This document shows positions 33,098 through 42,332 of a DNA stretch of 64,000 nucleotides, piece after piece. Source of the DNA: JBFMCC01 sp037445635 (lineage in GTDB: Bacteria > Chloroflexota > Anaerolineae > Anaerolineales > Villigracilaceae); contig JBBIKC010000001.1 in assembly GCA_037445635.1 (NCBI GenBank), positions 186,001 to 250,000 on the forward strand, read 5' to 3'. A program made the translations under genes and the position numbers. The number at the start of each line of letters is the position of its first letter. The first letter of the stretch is position 1. Below the pieces are notes generated by a model. That model saw nothing but the letters and a program-made list of their open reading frames with translations. It was not told the origin of the DNA and ran no database searches.

Positions 33098-34198
33098 TTA
33101 AAAGTCCAGCTGCCGATGCCGCAGGATGACGCTTTCCACCAGCCCGATTCCCAGCATAAGCGAGACAAGGCCGCTTCCGCCATAACTGATGAACGGCAGG
33201 GGCAGCCCCGACACGGGAATGATATTCAAGTTCACGCCAATGTTGACTATGCCCTGAAAGAAAATGAGCACGGCTACACCATAAGAGATCATCGCGCCGG
33301 TGACATCCTTGGCGAGCCTGGCGGCGCGCAGACAGCGCCAAATAATAAAGACCAGAATGGCGATGACCAGCAGCCCGCCAATGAGGCCAAATTCCTCGGA
33401 AATCGCCGAGAAAATAAAGTCTGTGTGGCGGACTTTCAGGAAGCGCAGCTGGGTCTGCGTGCCGTGACCGTAGCCTTTGCCCAGCAGTCCGCCCGAGCCG
33501 ATGGCGATCAGTGCCTGCTGGACGTTATAGGTCGCACCGTAACTGGCGTTCGGATCGGGAAACAGGAAGGTGATGACGCGCGCCTGCTGGTAGGGCTCAA
33601 GGAATGGAAATCCGATGATGACAATCGCGATCCCTGCCAGACTAAGCCAGAGCAGGTATTTCAAAGGAAGGCCGTTGATCCAGACCATGGCGGCCCACAA
33701 GACCATCATCACAATCACATTGCTCAGGTTCGGCTGGAGAAAAATCCAGATCGCCAGCCCCCACACCCATGCCAGACTTCCCGCTACCCAGCGGAAGTTA
33801 CGCGGGTCGTTCTGGGTCTTTTCGAAGTAACGCGCCAGGATCAGGATGAGGACGACCTTTGCCAGTTCGGTCGGCTGGATGAAGAGGCCCGCCACCTGGA
33901 ACCAGCGCGCCGCGCCGAACTGCGGCTGTGCGCTCAGGAACAGGAAGAACAGCAACACCATCATGACCGCGTACATCGGGCGATAGAGCGCCGTCCAATA
34001 GCGATAATCAATTCCTGCGGCCAGGATAATCACAGCCAGGCCGATCCCCGCAAACGTGATCTGGCGGCTGACCGAAGCGGCGATTTCCTCGTTTCCCGCG
34101 ATCGCCGAGCGAATCATGGCAACGCCGAAGGCAATCGCCAGAAGGATCACGCCCAACAGCAGAAAATCGAAATGTCTCCAGGAAAGACCGCGAAACAT
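33098..34198 (-). CDS. rodA: Rod-shape determining SEDS glycosyltransferase RodA
   Basis: RodA polymerises peptidoglycan glycan strands with PBP2 in the elongasome. This 366-residue protein has about ten transmembrane helices and SEDS signatures: AARWFQVAGLFIQPTELAKV, LQPNLSNVIVMM, and GIGLVESVILRHR near the end. IPVSGLPLPFISYGGSGLV is the C-terminal SEDS motif. The gene order mreBCD-mrdA-min-rodA identifies it as RodA rather than FtsW or SpoVE. Confidence 0.95.
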   Translation of the reverse strand: MFRGLSWRHFDFLLLGVILLAIAFGVAMIRSAIAGNEEIAASVSRQITFAGIGLAVIILAAGIDYRYWTALYRPMYAVMMVLLFFLFLSAQPQFGAARWFQVAGLFIQPTELAKVVLILILARYFEKTQNDPRNFRWVAGSLAWVWGLAIWIFLQPNLSNVIVMMVLWAAMVWINGLPLKYLLWLSLAGIAIVIIGFPFLEPYQQARVITFLFPDPNASYGATYNVQQALIAIGSGGLLGKGYGHGTQTQLRFLKVRHTDFIFSAISEEFGLIGGLLVIAILVFIIWRCLRAARLAKDVTGAMISYGVAVLIFFQGIVNIGVNLNIIPVSGLPLPFISYGGSGLVSLMLGIGLVESVILRHRQLDF

Positions 34199-34209
34199 TC
34201 TTTCTCGAA

Positions 34210-34461
34210 CTAACCGGCGCGGCGGCGGGCAACACTCCGCAATGGAATATCGGCTACCAGTCTCTGCTCGCGGCCGTCGCGGGCAATGTCAATGCTGACG
34301 GCTTTCGGGTCAATGTCCACATGCCGTGAGATGGTGGAGATCAGATCGTCTTTCAAAGACTCCAACTCCGCCGGAGTCAGGTCGGTGCGATCGTGGATGA
34401 GCACCAGTTGGAGACGTTCCTTGGCGCTCTGGGCGCTGGACTTTCGGCCAAACCAGTTCAT
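34210..34461 (-). CDS. minE: Cell division topological specificity factor MinE
   Basis: This 83-residue protein has the MinE layout. Its N-terminal segment carries RLQLVLIHDRTDLTP, the anti-MinCD helix region, and the topological-specificity domain follows with LESLKDDLISTISRHVDID and DIARDGREQRLVADIPL. MinE stimulates MinD ATPase and drives pole-to-pole oscillation. It lies 4 bp after minD. Confidence 0.94.
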   Translation of the reverse strand: MNWFGRKSSAQSAKERLQLVLIHDRTDLTPAELESLKDDLISTISRHVDIDPKAVSIDIARDGREQRLVADIPLRSVARRRAG

Positions 34462-34465
34462 CGTC

Positions 34466-35260
34466 TTATTTCCTCCCCAGGCGTGAAATGCGGTCCCAGA
34501 GACTGCCCTGACCGCCCAGGTCCATGAAAGGAACGTCCTCTCCCTTCAAACGACGGGCAATGTTACGGAACGCCTGTCCCGCGCGGCTCTTCGAGTCCAT
34601 GGCGACGGGATTGCCGCGGTTGGTGCCGATGATGACGTTCTCGTCCTCGGGCACGATGCCGATCAGTTTGATCGCCAGCAGATCGAGCACGTCTTCGGCC
34701 GACAACATGTCGTGATGTTTGACGAGGGATGGGTTCAAGCGATTGATGATGAGCGTGGGCGTGCCCTTTTCCTCGGCTTCGAGGATGCCCACCACGCGGT
34801 CGGCGTCGCGCACGGCCGAGACTTCCGGGTTGGTGACCACGACCACTTTATCCGCGGAGGCAATGGCGTTGCGAAAGCCGCGCTCGATGCCCGCAGGCGA
34901 ATCGATGATGACCCAGTCCACTTCGGGGCGCAACTCGTCGCACAGGCGCACCATATCGGACGGCGACACGGCCGATTTGTCCCGCGTTTGAGCCGCAGGG
35001 ATGAGATGCAGTTCAGGCAGGCGCTTGTCGCGGATCATGGCCTGCCGCAAACGGCAGCGTCCTTCGATCACATCTACGAGATCGTAAACGATTCGATTCT
35101 CGAGCCCCATCACCACATCCAGGTTCCGCAGACCGATATCGCCGTCAATACAAACCACCTTCTGCCCGTCGGCGGCCAGCGCCACGGCAATGTTGGCAAC
35201 GGCGGTGGTCTTGCCGACGCCGCCTTTCCCGGAAGTTACAGTTAGCACTTGTGCTGTCAT
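34466..35260 (-). CDS. minD: Septum site-determining ATPase MinD
   Basis: This 264-residue deviant Walker A ATPase begins with TVTSGKGGVGKTTAVANI. It has the MinD switch segments GDIGLRNLDVV and VIIDSPAGIERGF, and a basic amphipathic C terminus (SLWDRISRLGRK) that binds the membrane. It recruits MinC and is stimulated by MinE. The start overlaps the minC stop codon (ATGA), so the two are coupled. Confidence 0.96.
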   Translation of the reverse strand: MTAQVLTVTSGKGGVGKTTAVANIAVALAADGQKVVCIDGDIGLRNLDVVMGLENRIVYDLVDVIEGRCRLRQAMIRDKRLPELHLIPAAQTRDKSAVSPSDMVRLCDELRPEVDWVIIDSPAGIERGFRNAIASADKVVVVTNPEVSAVRDADRVVGILEAEEKGTPTLIINRLNPSLVKHHDMLSAEDVLDLLAIKLIGIVPEDENVIIGTNRGNPVAMDSKSRAGQAFRNIARRLKGEDVPFMDLGGQGSLWDRISRLGRK

Positions 35261-35946
35261 GCAATCACCTTGTCGCCGGACTGCCAGCGTTCGGCTTGCA
35301 GCCTGCCATCCTTTAAAGATACGATCTCGGCCCCAGGCTTTTCCTTTCGCCGGCCGGGCGCGGCGATCTCGTTACAGATCCGCAACTGGGTCGGCGAAAG
35401 ATCGAGGGCGCAGACGACCGCCGACTCGTCGCCTTTCGCCCCGGCGTGGATCACGCCTCGCGCGCGACCCCAGACGATCACACTGCCGTCGGCCACGATC
35501 TCGGCCCCGGGATTCACATCGCCCAACACGACGACGTTGCCCGGATATTCGATGCGCGTCCCGGACCGAAGCGTGCGGTCCAGCCAGAGCGCGGAGGCGG
35601 GCGCGGGTTCACGGGGGAGCGCGGATTCCTGCGGACGCGGCTTGGCAATGCGCGTGGCCAGCCCGAGCAGCTGCGAGGTCTTCTCTGTGCGCGGCGACTG
35701 GCTGATCACAGCCCAGAGGAGCACGCCGCGCTCTGAAAGCGCGTCGCGCAGGTCGGATAACTGATTGACGTCGAAAATGTGGTTGCCGACATCCAGGGCG
35801 ACGCGCGCGCCCTGAAAAAACGACTGCTGTGATTCGATCTGCTCCATGAGGGCGGGACGCAGCTCATCCCATGGCGCATCGGCAAGCGAAACAAGCAGGC
35901 CGTCGCGCAATCCTTTGATTTGAATGAGGGGATTGGAATCGCTCAT
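35257..35946 (-). CDS. minC: Septum site-determining protein MinC
   Basis: MinC blocks FtsZ assembly away from midcell. This 229-residue protein has an N-terminal domain (IQIKGLRDGLLV, ARVALDVGNHIFDVNQL) and the beta-helical C-terminal domain with RSGTRIEYPGNVVVLGDVNPGAEIVADGSVIVWG, which dimerises and binds MinD. The linker between them is Pro/Arg-rich. It is 54 bp downstream of mrdA. Confidence 0.94.
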   Translation of the reverse strand: MSDSNPLIQIKGLRDGLLVSLADAPWDELRPALMEQIESQQSFFQGARVALDVGNHIFDVNQLSDLRDALSERGVLLWAVISQSPRTEKTSQLLGLATRIAKPRPQESALPREPAPASALWLDRTLRSGTRIEYPGNVVVLGDVNPGAEIVADGSVIVWGRARGVIHAGAKGDESAVVCALDLSPTQLRICNEIAAPGRRKEKPGAEIVSLKDGRLQAERWQSGDKVIA

Positions 35947-36000
35947 AGCCCGGCCGCAGAGACGGTTGCCGAATTATAGCATGAACTCCGCGGGGGTTTC

Positions 36001-38181
36001 TCAGGGAACAACCCCGCCGCTCGATTGAGCCAGGTCAATGGATTTGATCTCGAAGTAGGCCTGCATCAGGCGGCCGACCACCGGGCCGGCCACGCTGGCG
36101 CCCTCGCCGCCGTTGTACATGAATGCAATGATAACGACTTCGGGATCGTCGTAAGGCGCGTAGGCCACGGTCCACGAGTGGGTCGGCCAGAGGCCGAAGG
36201 CACAGCGATTGTCCTTCAACGCAACGTCGTCGCAATACTCGGCCGTCCCCGTTTTGCCCGCCACTGCAATCGGGAAATCGCCGAACACCTTGTTCAGGGT
36301 GCCGCGCGAGTCGGTCACCGCCAGGCGCATACCCTCCTGTATCTTCTGAACGACGACCGGGTCAACGACCTTTTTCTGGCCGGTATCGTTGCAATAACCG
36401 GCTTCGCAATCGAAAACGGTGATCATCGGTGTAGCGGTTATGTCCCATTTCAGGTTTGCCGTGAAAGGCGAGATCTGGTAACTGGCGGGGCCGGCCGGGA
36501 CATCGGTCACGGTTCCCTCGTCCGGGTTGTACCATTTTTCGACGACGTTCCCATCGCTGTCCTGGATTTCGCGTACGACTGTAGGCTGCATTAATGCCCC
36601 GTCGTTTGCAATCGTCGCGCCGGACATCAAGACCTGGAGAGGCGTGGCAAGCACGTAACCCTGACCGACGCTGGCAATGTACGTGTCGCCGGTGGACCAG
36701 TTCTCGCCCTTGTTGATACGCTTCCACTGCGGCGAGGGGATCAGACCGCCGGCCTCGCCGGGCAGTTCGATGCCGGAAGGCTGGTCGTAACCCAGAGCGC
36801 GGGCATATTCGCGCAGGCGCTCGATGCCCAGTCCCTCCACGATTTCGTCCCGGTAGCCGCCGCCCAGTTTATAAAAACAGACATTGCTCGAATAGGCGAT
36901 GCAATGCAGAAAATCCAACCGTCCGAAGCCTTCCTCGTTGATCACGCCGTTGAGGTTGTAGATCCAGTCCACGAACGGACGCTCACGCCCGGGGTCGTTT
37001 GGAGAAAATTTCTCGGTCAGAACCAATTGGCCGGGGGTTTCGATGATCTGGCTGAGCGATACCACGCCTTCGTTCAAGGCGCCGGTTGCCGTGGATAGTT
37101 TAAATGCAGAGCCCGGCGGATACTCGCTGGAAATGGCATTGTTCAACAGAGGTCGGCGGGGATCCTCGCTGAGCTGTTCGTAGTAGTAAGCCGGAATGAT
37201 ACGCGCAAAGCGGTTATTCTCGTAAGTGGGATACGTGACCATTGCCAGGATTTCGCCCGTTTTCGGGTTCATGGCGATGACTACGCCGCTCGAAATGCGG
37301 ATGCGTCCAAAGTATGCATTCCAGGACCTGATTTCGTCCAGCAGAATGGCCTCAGCGGCGGCCTGCAGGCGGGTGTCAATTGTCAGGGTCACGTTATGAC
37401 CCGGCACCGGATCAATGGGAGGCTCGAGATTGCGAAGTTCCTTGCCCGCGACATCCACCTGAACGACGCGCGTCCCGTTCGTTCCCGAGAGCACATCATC
37501 CAACGAAAGTTCGACGCCCGCATAACCAACTTTGTCTCTTCCCGCAACGTAGCCGCGCGCCGCATAGTCCTCCGCAAGGTTGGCGGGGATTGGCCCGAGA
37601 AAGCCGATCAGGTTGGCGGTCAGCGCGCCGGTCGGATAGTCGCGTGTAGGCTCGACCTCGACGGTCACGCCGGGCCAGTCCACGGCGCGTTCGCGCACGA
37701 TGCGGGCCGTCACTTCGTCCACATTGCACTTAACCTTGACCGGGCTGTAAGGCGCAAGCGAATCGCCCAACTCCACCAACTGGGCAATGCCCGGACCCTC
37801 CACGCAGGCAGCAAACAGCTTGGCCTCCTCCACGGTGCCGGAATTTACCGGCACGCCGACCAGTTTCGACAGTTCGCGATAAATGTTCTGGATATCGGCC
37901 TCGTCGTCCGGCAGGTCCGCAGGCGTGATCACCACGTTATACGAGGCGATATTGCGCGCCAGGATATACCCGTTGCGATCGTAGATGATGCCGCGCGGCG
38001 CGGGGTCGCTCACGTTGCGGGTGTAATTTTCCACGGCCTGCTCGTCCCAAGTCTGTCCTCCGAAGACCTGCAACGAGATCAACCGGTACAGAACCACTAG
38101 GATAACCGCGGAGACGGCAAGATACACTGCGGTCATACGCCAGGACTCGAATTTTACGTGCGGCGCAGAAGTGGAGCTCAT
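36001..38181 (-). CDS. mrdA: Penicillin-binding protein 2 (elongation transpeptidase)
   Basis: PBP2 crosslinks peptidoglycan in the elongasome together with RodA. This 726-residue protein has one N-terminal transmembrane helix (MTAVYLAVSAVILVVLYRLI), a pedestal domain, and the transpeptidase domain. All three catalytic motifs are visible: SxxK as SAFK in PPGSAFKLS, SxN as SSN in AYSSNVCFY, and KTG in AGKTGTAEY. It has a long insert between SxN and KTG with cysteines (DCEAGYC). The start overlaps the mreD stop codon (ATGA), with GAGG upstream. Confidence 0.95.
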   Translation of the reverse strand: MSSTSAPHVKFESWRMTAVYLAVSAVILVVLYRLISLQVFGGQTWDEQAVENYTRNVSDPAPRGIIYDRNGYILARNIASYNVVITPADLPDDEADIQNIYRELSKLVGVPVNSGTVEEAKLFAACVEGPGIAQLVELGDSLAPYSPVKVKCNVDEVTARIVRERAVDWPGVTVEVEPTRDYPTGALTANLIGFLGPIPANLAEDYAARGYVAGRDKVGYAGVELSLDDVLSGTNGTRVVQVDVAGKELRNLEPPIDPVPGHNVTLTIDTRLQAAAEAILLDEIRSWNAYFGRIRISSGVVIAMNPKTGEILAMVTYPTYENNRFARIIPAYYYEQLSEDPRRPLLNNAISSEYPPGSAFKLSTATGALNEGVVSLSQIIETPGQLVLTEKFSPNDPGRERPFVDWIYNLNGVINEEGFGRLDFLHCIAYSSNVCFYKLGGGYRDEIVEGLGIERLREYARALGYDQPSGIELPGEAGGLIPSPQWKRINKGENWSTGDTYIASVGQGYVLATPLQVLMSGATIANDGALMQPTVVREIQDSDGNVVEKWYNPDEGTVTDVPAGPASYQISPFTANLKWDITATPMITVFDCEAGYCNDTGQKKVVDPVVVQKIQEGMRLAVTDSRGTLNKVFGDFPIAVAGKTGTAEYCDDVALKDNRCAFGLWPTHSWTVAYAPYDDPEVVIIAFMYNGGEGASVAGPVVGRLMQAYFEIKSIDLAQSSGGVVP

Positions 38182-38678
38182 TCGACAGCCTCGACCGGAT
38201 AGACCCAGCGCGCCAGGTCGCGCATCATCCAGTAAAGCGGGAGCGCAAGCAGCAAATTCAACAGCAGGCTGGGAAGCGTGACCGCGCCCATCGCTTCTCC
38301 AAACGGGAGGGGCAGGCCGGAGATTCGCAACACGGCAAACGATAACAGATGATAGAACAATGTCCCCAGAAAAGTGACCAGGAACATCGCCAGCATCGGC
38401 GCCTGCCAGATTCTCCTCTGAAGCAACTGGGCCATGAACACCGATGTAAAATAACTGATGAGCGTTACGAACCACGGCAGACCGGAGGCGAACGCCATCA
38501 ACAGTGCGGCCAGCCCGGCCCAGTGCCATCCCGTGACAACGCCTTCCTGCAATGCCCAGGCGATCAACATCACGAGCACCAAATCGCCGAAGCCAGCCAG
38601 CAACGAAATACGGCTGACGACAGCCGACTGCAGGACGACAGTCAGAATCAGGATGGGAAAAGCGACCAGGTTACGCAT
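38178..38678 (-). CDS. mreD: Rod-shape determining membrane protein MreD
   Basis: This 166-residue protein has about five transmembrane helices and the MreD-like pattern with an early PILILTVVLQSAVV and internal GDLVLVMLIAWAL. MreD is a scaffold between MreC and the synthases. It lies between mreC and mrdA and overlaps the mrdA start by 4 bp. Confidence 0.9.
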   Translation of the reverse strand: MRNLVAFPILILTVVLQSAVVSRISLLAGFGDLVLVMLIAWALQEGVVTGWHWAGLAALLMAFASGLPWFVTLISYFTSVFMAQLLQRRIWQAPMLAMFLVTFLGTLFYHLLSFAVLRISGLPLPFGEAMGAVTLPSLLLNLLLALPLYWMMRDLARWVYPVEAVE

Positions 38679-38679
38679 T

Positions 38680-39513
38680 TCAGGGAGCAGGCGTGGGGAT
38701 GAGAGGCTCGATCTCGACCGGGCGGAAGTTGGTAATGATCAACACAATCTCCAGCCGCGTGAAATCCACGACCGGCTGGACGGACGCCTGTTGGAACAGG
38801 TCTGCTTCCCGCTTTTGGATGTTGACCACCTGTCCAATGATCAGGTCCGCCGGGTAGCCGCCGCCCAGCCCGGAGGTGAGGACGATATCCGCCTCCTCGA
38901 CGGCGACATCCTGCGGGATCAGGTCGAGCGACAGGTCGCCCGTCACCGAACCGCTGAGCACGGCCTCCGTCTCCGAGCTTTGGAGGCGGACATTGATTGC
39001 GGAGCCGGGATCGGTGATCAACTGAACGCGCGCCGCATCCGCGATGACCGCGTCCACGCGGCCGACCAGCCCTTGACTGGTAACCACAGGCATCCCGCGG
39101 CGCACACCGTCATCCGAGCCGCGGTCAATGATCACGTAATGCAGGAACGGACTAGGATCCCGCCCGATGACCGAGGCGGCCATGTAACTGCTCTCGGGGT
39201 TGGCGCGCGAAAAATCTACGAGCGCGGCGAGGATCTCCACATCCGTCACCTTTTGCTGTAATTCAATCACCTGTGCCTGCAAGCGCGCCACCTCCGCCTC
39301 GAGTTCCGCATTGCGTTGACGCAAGGTGGCGATATCGCGCGGCGCGTTCAGGAAATCCTGGATGGCGAGATACCGCGTCGAAAACCAGGATTGAATCGAA
39401 ATCAACCAATCGGAGGCTGTACTAAAGTATCCGCCGAGTGCAAGCGCCAGGATGCCCCCCACCACCAGAAAAACGATGGTCGTTTGCAGCAGGCGGGACA
39501 ACGAATCTTTCAT
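38680..39513 (-). CDS. mreC: Rod-shape determining protein MreC
   Basis: MreC links MreB in the cytoplasm to PBP2 outside. The protein (277 residues from MKDSL) has an N-terminal transmembrane helix (TTIVFLVVGGILALALGG), a coiled coil at about 60-100 (LRQRNAELEAEVARLQAQVIELQQK), and the paired beta-barrel domain with DPSPFLHYVIIDRGSDDGVRRGMPVV. The ATG at 39513 is preferred, but a TTG four codons earlier is possible. Neither has a strong ribosome-binding site. Confidence 0.92.
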   Translation of the reverse strand: MKDSLSRLLQTTIVFLVVGGILALALGGYFSTASDWLISIQSWFSTRYLAIQDFLNAPRDIATLRQRNAELEAEVARLQAQVIELQQKVTDVEILAALVDFSRANPESSYMAASVIGRDPSPFLHYVIIDRGSDDGVRRGMPVVTSQGLVGRVDAVIADAARVQLITDPGSAINVRLQSSETEAVLSGSVTGDLSLDLIPQDVAVEEADIVLTSGLGGGYPADLIIGQVVNIQKREADLFQQASVQPVVDFTRLEIVLIITNFRPVEIEPLIPTPAP

Positions 39514-39549
39514 TTCAGGGTACAACCAGCAGGGGCGCGGCGGAACGCG

Positions 39550-40620
39550 CTACGCAGTGTGGCGCGTACTGCCGCGTTCCAATCCAACCAGATAACGGCT
39601 CAAATTATCGAAGTCTTCGAAGATCAGTCCGGCCCCGCGCGCCACACAAGTCAGCGGATCCTCCGCCACCCACACGCGCAGACGCAGGTCGTCGGAGAGG
39701 CGCTCGGCCAGGCCCTGTAGCAGCGCGCCGCCGCCCGCCAGGCAGATGCCGATGTCCATCAGGTCTGAGACGATCTCCGGCGGGATTTCGTCCAGCGCAT
39801 CACGGACAGTATCCACGATCACCTGCACCGATCCGGACAGCGCCTCGCGGATCTCCACCGACGAAACCTGGATCGTCTCCGGCAGGCCGGTGACCAGGTT
39901 GCGGCCGCGCACATCCACCGTCTTTTCGGTCGGGAGCGAATAAGCCGAGCCGATGTTCCATTTGACCTGTTCGGCGACGCCCTCGCCAATCAACAGGTTG
40001 TACTTGTTGCGTAAATACTGGACGATGTCCTGATCCATCTCGTCCCCCGCCACCCTCAGGGACCTCGAGGCAACCACGCCTCCGATGGACATGACCGCCA
40101 CCTCGGTCGTCCCGCCGCCGATGTCCACCACCATGCTGCCGCGCACCTCTCCAATGGGAAGTCCCGCGCCGAGCGCCGCGGCAATCGGCTCTTCGATCAT
40201 AAAGGCCTGACGCGCACCCGCGGCCATGACCGCATCGTACACGGCGCGCTTCTCGACCTCCGTCACGCCGGTGGGAATCCCAACCACCACGCGCGGACGC
40301 GGCAAAGGCACCACGCTCTGCTCATGCACCTTGCCGATGAAATACTCCAGCATGATCTGGGTGATATCGAACTCCGAAATCACGCCATCGCGCAGAGGAC
40401 GGACCACCATCACATTCCCCGGCGTGCGTCCAACCATCTCCTTGGCTTCCAGGCCGATAGCCAGCGGCTGGCGCAGTTTCTTGTCTATGGTGACCCATGA
40501 CGGCTCATTAATGACGATGCCCTTCCCGCGCACATTCACCAGCGTGTTGGCGGTCCCCAGGTCGATCGCAATATCCAATGAAAACAGGCCTAACAGCCAG
40601 TTCAAGGGGTTGAAGGCCAA
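39550..40620 (-). CDS. mreB: Actin-like rod-shape protein MreB, TTG start
   Basis: MreB forms membrane-bound filaments that guide the elongasome. This 356-residue protein has the actin/Hsp70 ATPase motifs DIAIDLGTANTLV (phosphate 1), VVDIGGGTTEVAVMS (phosphate 2) and GICLAGGGALL (adenosine). The start is a TTG preceded by GAGGAG. A -10 box 43 nt further upstream marks the first gene of the large minus-strand block. The N-terminal amphipathic residues of about 1-15 fit membrane binding. Confidence 0.96.
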   Translation of the reverse strand: MAFNPLNWLLGLFSLDIAIDLGTANTLVNVRGKGIVINEPSWVTIDKKLRQPLAIGLEAKEMVGRTPGNVMVVRPLRDGVISEFDITQIMLEYFIGKVHEQSVVPLPRPRVVVGIPTGVTEVEKRAVYDAVMAAGARQAFMIEEPIAAALGAGLPIGEVRGSMVVDIGGGTTEVAVMSIGGVVASRSLRVAGDEMDQDIVQYLRNKYNLLIGEGVAEQVKWNIGSAYSLPTEKTVDVRGRNLVTGLPETIQVSSVEIREALSGSVQVIVDTVRDALDEIPPEIVSDLMDIGICLAGGGALLQGLAERLSDDLRLRVWVAEDPLTCVARGAGLIFEDFDNLSRYLVGLERGSTRHTA

Positions 40621-40662
40621 GTTGGGCTCCTCGATGCAAGTCTACACGCAAATTTCGTTACG

Positions 40663-40668
40663 ATTATA
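40663..40668 (-). promoter_or_regulatory. -10 box of the mreB-gltX block
   Basis: TATAAT on the minus strand (40668-40663) lies 42 nt before the mreB TTG, with GAGGAG just before the start codon. The -35 is not well matched. Confidence 0.55.
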
Positions 40669-40721
40669 CCATGAGGCTTTTGTGCGGGTTTACGCAACCT
40701 GTCCACCCACAAGGGGGTTTA

Positions 40722-40727
40722 TATAAT
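40722..40727 (+). promoter_or_regulatory. -10 box of the DegV gene
   Basis: A perfect TATAAT lies 28 nt before the ATG at 40756, divergent from the mreB promoter. Confidence 0.6.
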
Positions 40728-40755
40728 GCGATTCCATTTTTCAACCGGAGGAATT

Positions 40756-41610
40756 ATGTCGAAAATTGCCATTGTCACAGACAGCACTTCTTACATACCC
40801 AAAGACCTGACGGAGAAATACAACATCACCGTTGCGCCGCAGGTGCTCATCTGGGGCGAGCAGACTTTTCAGGACGGGGTGGACATCCAGCCGGACGAAT
40901 TCTACAGCCGCCTGAAAACCGCCAAGGTCATGCCGACCACCTCGCAGGTGTCGGTGGTCACCATGCAGAAAATCTTTGCAGACTTGCTGGAGAAAGACCT
41001 CGAAATTGTAGGTATCTTTATCTCCGCCAAGTTATCGGGCACAATGCAATCCGCCTTCCAGGGGCGCGACGCTCTCGAAAGAGGCCGGGACAAGGTGCAC
41101 CTCGTGGACAGCAACTCCACAGCCATGGCAATGGGATTCATCGCCCTGGCCGCCGCCCGCGCCGCGGCCGAGGGCGCCAAACCGGACGAGGTCGTCGCCC
41201 TGGCCGAAAAGGCGCGCGATCACACCGGCGTTTTCTTCGCGGTGGATACGCTCGAATTCCTGCACCGCGGCGGACGCATCGGCGGCGCACAACGCTTCAT
41301 CGGGACAGCCCTCAACATGAAGCCGGTGCTTGCCCTCAGGGATGGCCGCGTGGAAGCCGTGGAGCGCATCCGCACAAAGAGCAAAGCCCTCGACCGCGTC
41401 CTGGAATTGGTCATCGAGCAAGTCAAAGGCAAAGCAAACATTCGTCTGGCCACACTGCATGCCAACGCCGAACAGGATGCCCGCCAGCTCCTGGAACGCG
41501 CCAACCGCGAACTCGAGGCAGTCGAAAGTATTCTCACCTCGGTCAGCCCGGTGGTGGGCACACACGCCGGGCCGGGCACGGTCGGTCTGGCATATATGGC
41601 CGGGATGTAA
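40756..41610 (+). CDS. DegV-family fatty-acid-binding protein
   Basis: This 284-residue protein has the DegV fold. The N-terminal MSKIAIVTDSTSYIPKDL, the PTTSQVSV motif at about residue 63 and FISAKLSGTMQSA at about 95 are family marks, as are LEFLHRGGRIGG and PVVGTHAGPGTVG. In Gram-positive bacteria such proteins (FakB) carry fatty acids to the kinase FakA. A FakA homologue is not in the window. The ATG has GGAGG upstream. An inverted repeat terminates the gene. Confidence 0.94.
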   Translation: MSKIAIVTDSTSYIPKDLTEKYNITVAPQVLIWGEQTFQDGVDIQPDEFYSRLKTAKVMPTTSQVSVVTMQKIFADLLEKDLEIVGIFISAKLSGTMQSAFQGRDALERGRDKVHLVDSNSTAMAMGFIALAAARAAAEGAKPDEVVALAEKARDHTGVFFAVDTLEFLHRGGRIGGAQRFIGTALNMKPVLALRDGRVEAVERIRTKSKALDRVLELVIEQVKGKANIRLATLHANAEQDARQLLERANRELEAVESILTSVSPVVGTHAGPGTVGLAYMAGM

Positions 41611-41622
41611 ATGCCGCATTAC

Positions 41623-41661
41623 AGAAATCGGGTTTCTGCGGGAAACCCGATTTCTATTTTT
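41623..41661 (+). terminator. Terminator of the DegV gene
   Basis: A 13-bp stem (41623-41635 with 41643-41655) and five T (41657-41661). Confidence 0.92.
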
Positions 41662-41668
41662 CGGCGAG

Positions 41669-41674
41669 TATAAT
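41669..41674 (+). promoter_or_regulatory. -10 box of udk, leaderless layout
   Basis: TATAAT ends 6 nt before the ATG at 41681, so the transcript should start near the first codon. It follows the DegV terminator directly. Confidence 0.6.
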
Positions 41675-41680
41675 CGAGGC

Positions 41681-42298
41681 ATGACCTCGCCCCTCGTCAT
41701 TGGAATTGCCGGCGGATCGGGCTCCGGCAAGACCACCGTCGCGCAGGAGATCCTGCAACGGGTCGGCCCGGATCGTATCGCCTTTCTGCAACACGACGCG
41801 TATTACAAAGACCTGAGCGGCCTGCCCCCCATCCAGCGCGCCGAGGTCAACTTCGACCATCCCAACTCGCTCGAAACCGAACTCCTCATCCAGCACATCG
41901 AACAACTGAAGAGAGGCCGGCCGGTAGAAGTGCCAATCTACGACTTCGCCACTCACAGCCGCACCGCGCAGACCTTTACAGTCCAGCCGCGCGGCGTGAT
42001 TCTCGTTGAGGGGATATTGATCTTTGCTGAGGCCTCATTGCGCAGTTTGTTCGATGTGAAGCTCTTCGTGGACACCGACTCGGATATCCGCTTCATCCGC
42101 CGCCTGCAACGCGACCTGAGCGAGCGCGGCCGCACCACCGAATCCGTCGTCAGGCAATACATGGCCACTGTCCGACCGATGCACCTGGAATTCGTCGAGC
42201 CGTCCAAACGCTACGCCGACGTCATCATCCCCGAAGGCGGATTTAACACCGCCGCGCTGGATATGGTGGTTGCACGCATCGAGTCCCTTTTGCATTAA
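41681..42298 (+). CDS. udk: Uridine kinase
   Basis: This 205-residue P-loop kinase phosphorylates uridine and cytidine for pyrimidine salvage. The Walker A motif is GIAGGSGSGKTT at residues 8-19. HDAYYKDL and NFDHPNSLETELL are family-specific, as are PIYDFATHSRT and the later DSDIRFIRRLQRD. It is preceded by a -10 box and no ribosome-binding site, so translation is likely leaderless. The peptidyl-prolyl isomerase gene starts 34 bp after it. Confidence 0.95.
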   Translation: MTSPLVIGIAGGSGSGKTTVAQEILQRVGPDRIAFLQHDAYYKDLSGLPPIQRAEVNFDHPNSLETELLIQHIEQLKRGRPVEVPIYDFATHSRTAQTFTVQPRGVILVEGILIFAEASLRSLFDVKLFVDTDSDIRFIRRLQRDLSERGRTTESVVRQYMATVRPMHLEFVEPSKRYADVIIPEGGFNTAALDMVVARIESLLH

Positions 42299-42332
42299 TC
42301 CCTCAAATCCATTTTTTTAGAAGGAGAGACAA

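Noticed and set aside
38181..38529. Longer N terminus for PBP2
   Set aside because: The 116 extra codons overlap mreD, lack a ribosome-binding site and are not PBP2-like. The ATG at 38181 with GAGG upstream and mreD overlap is normal.
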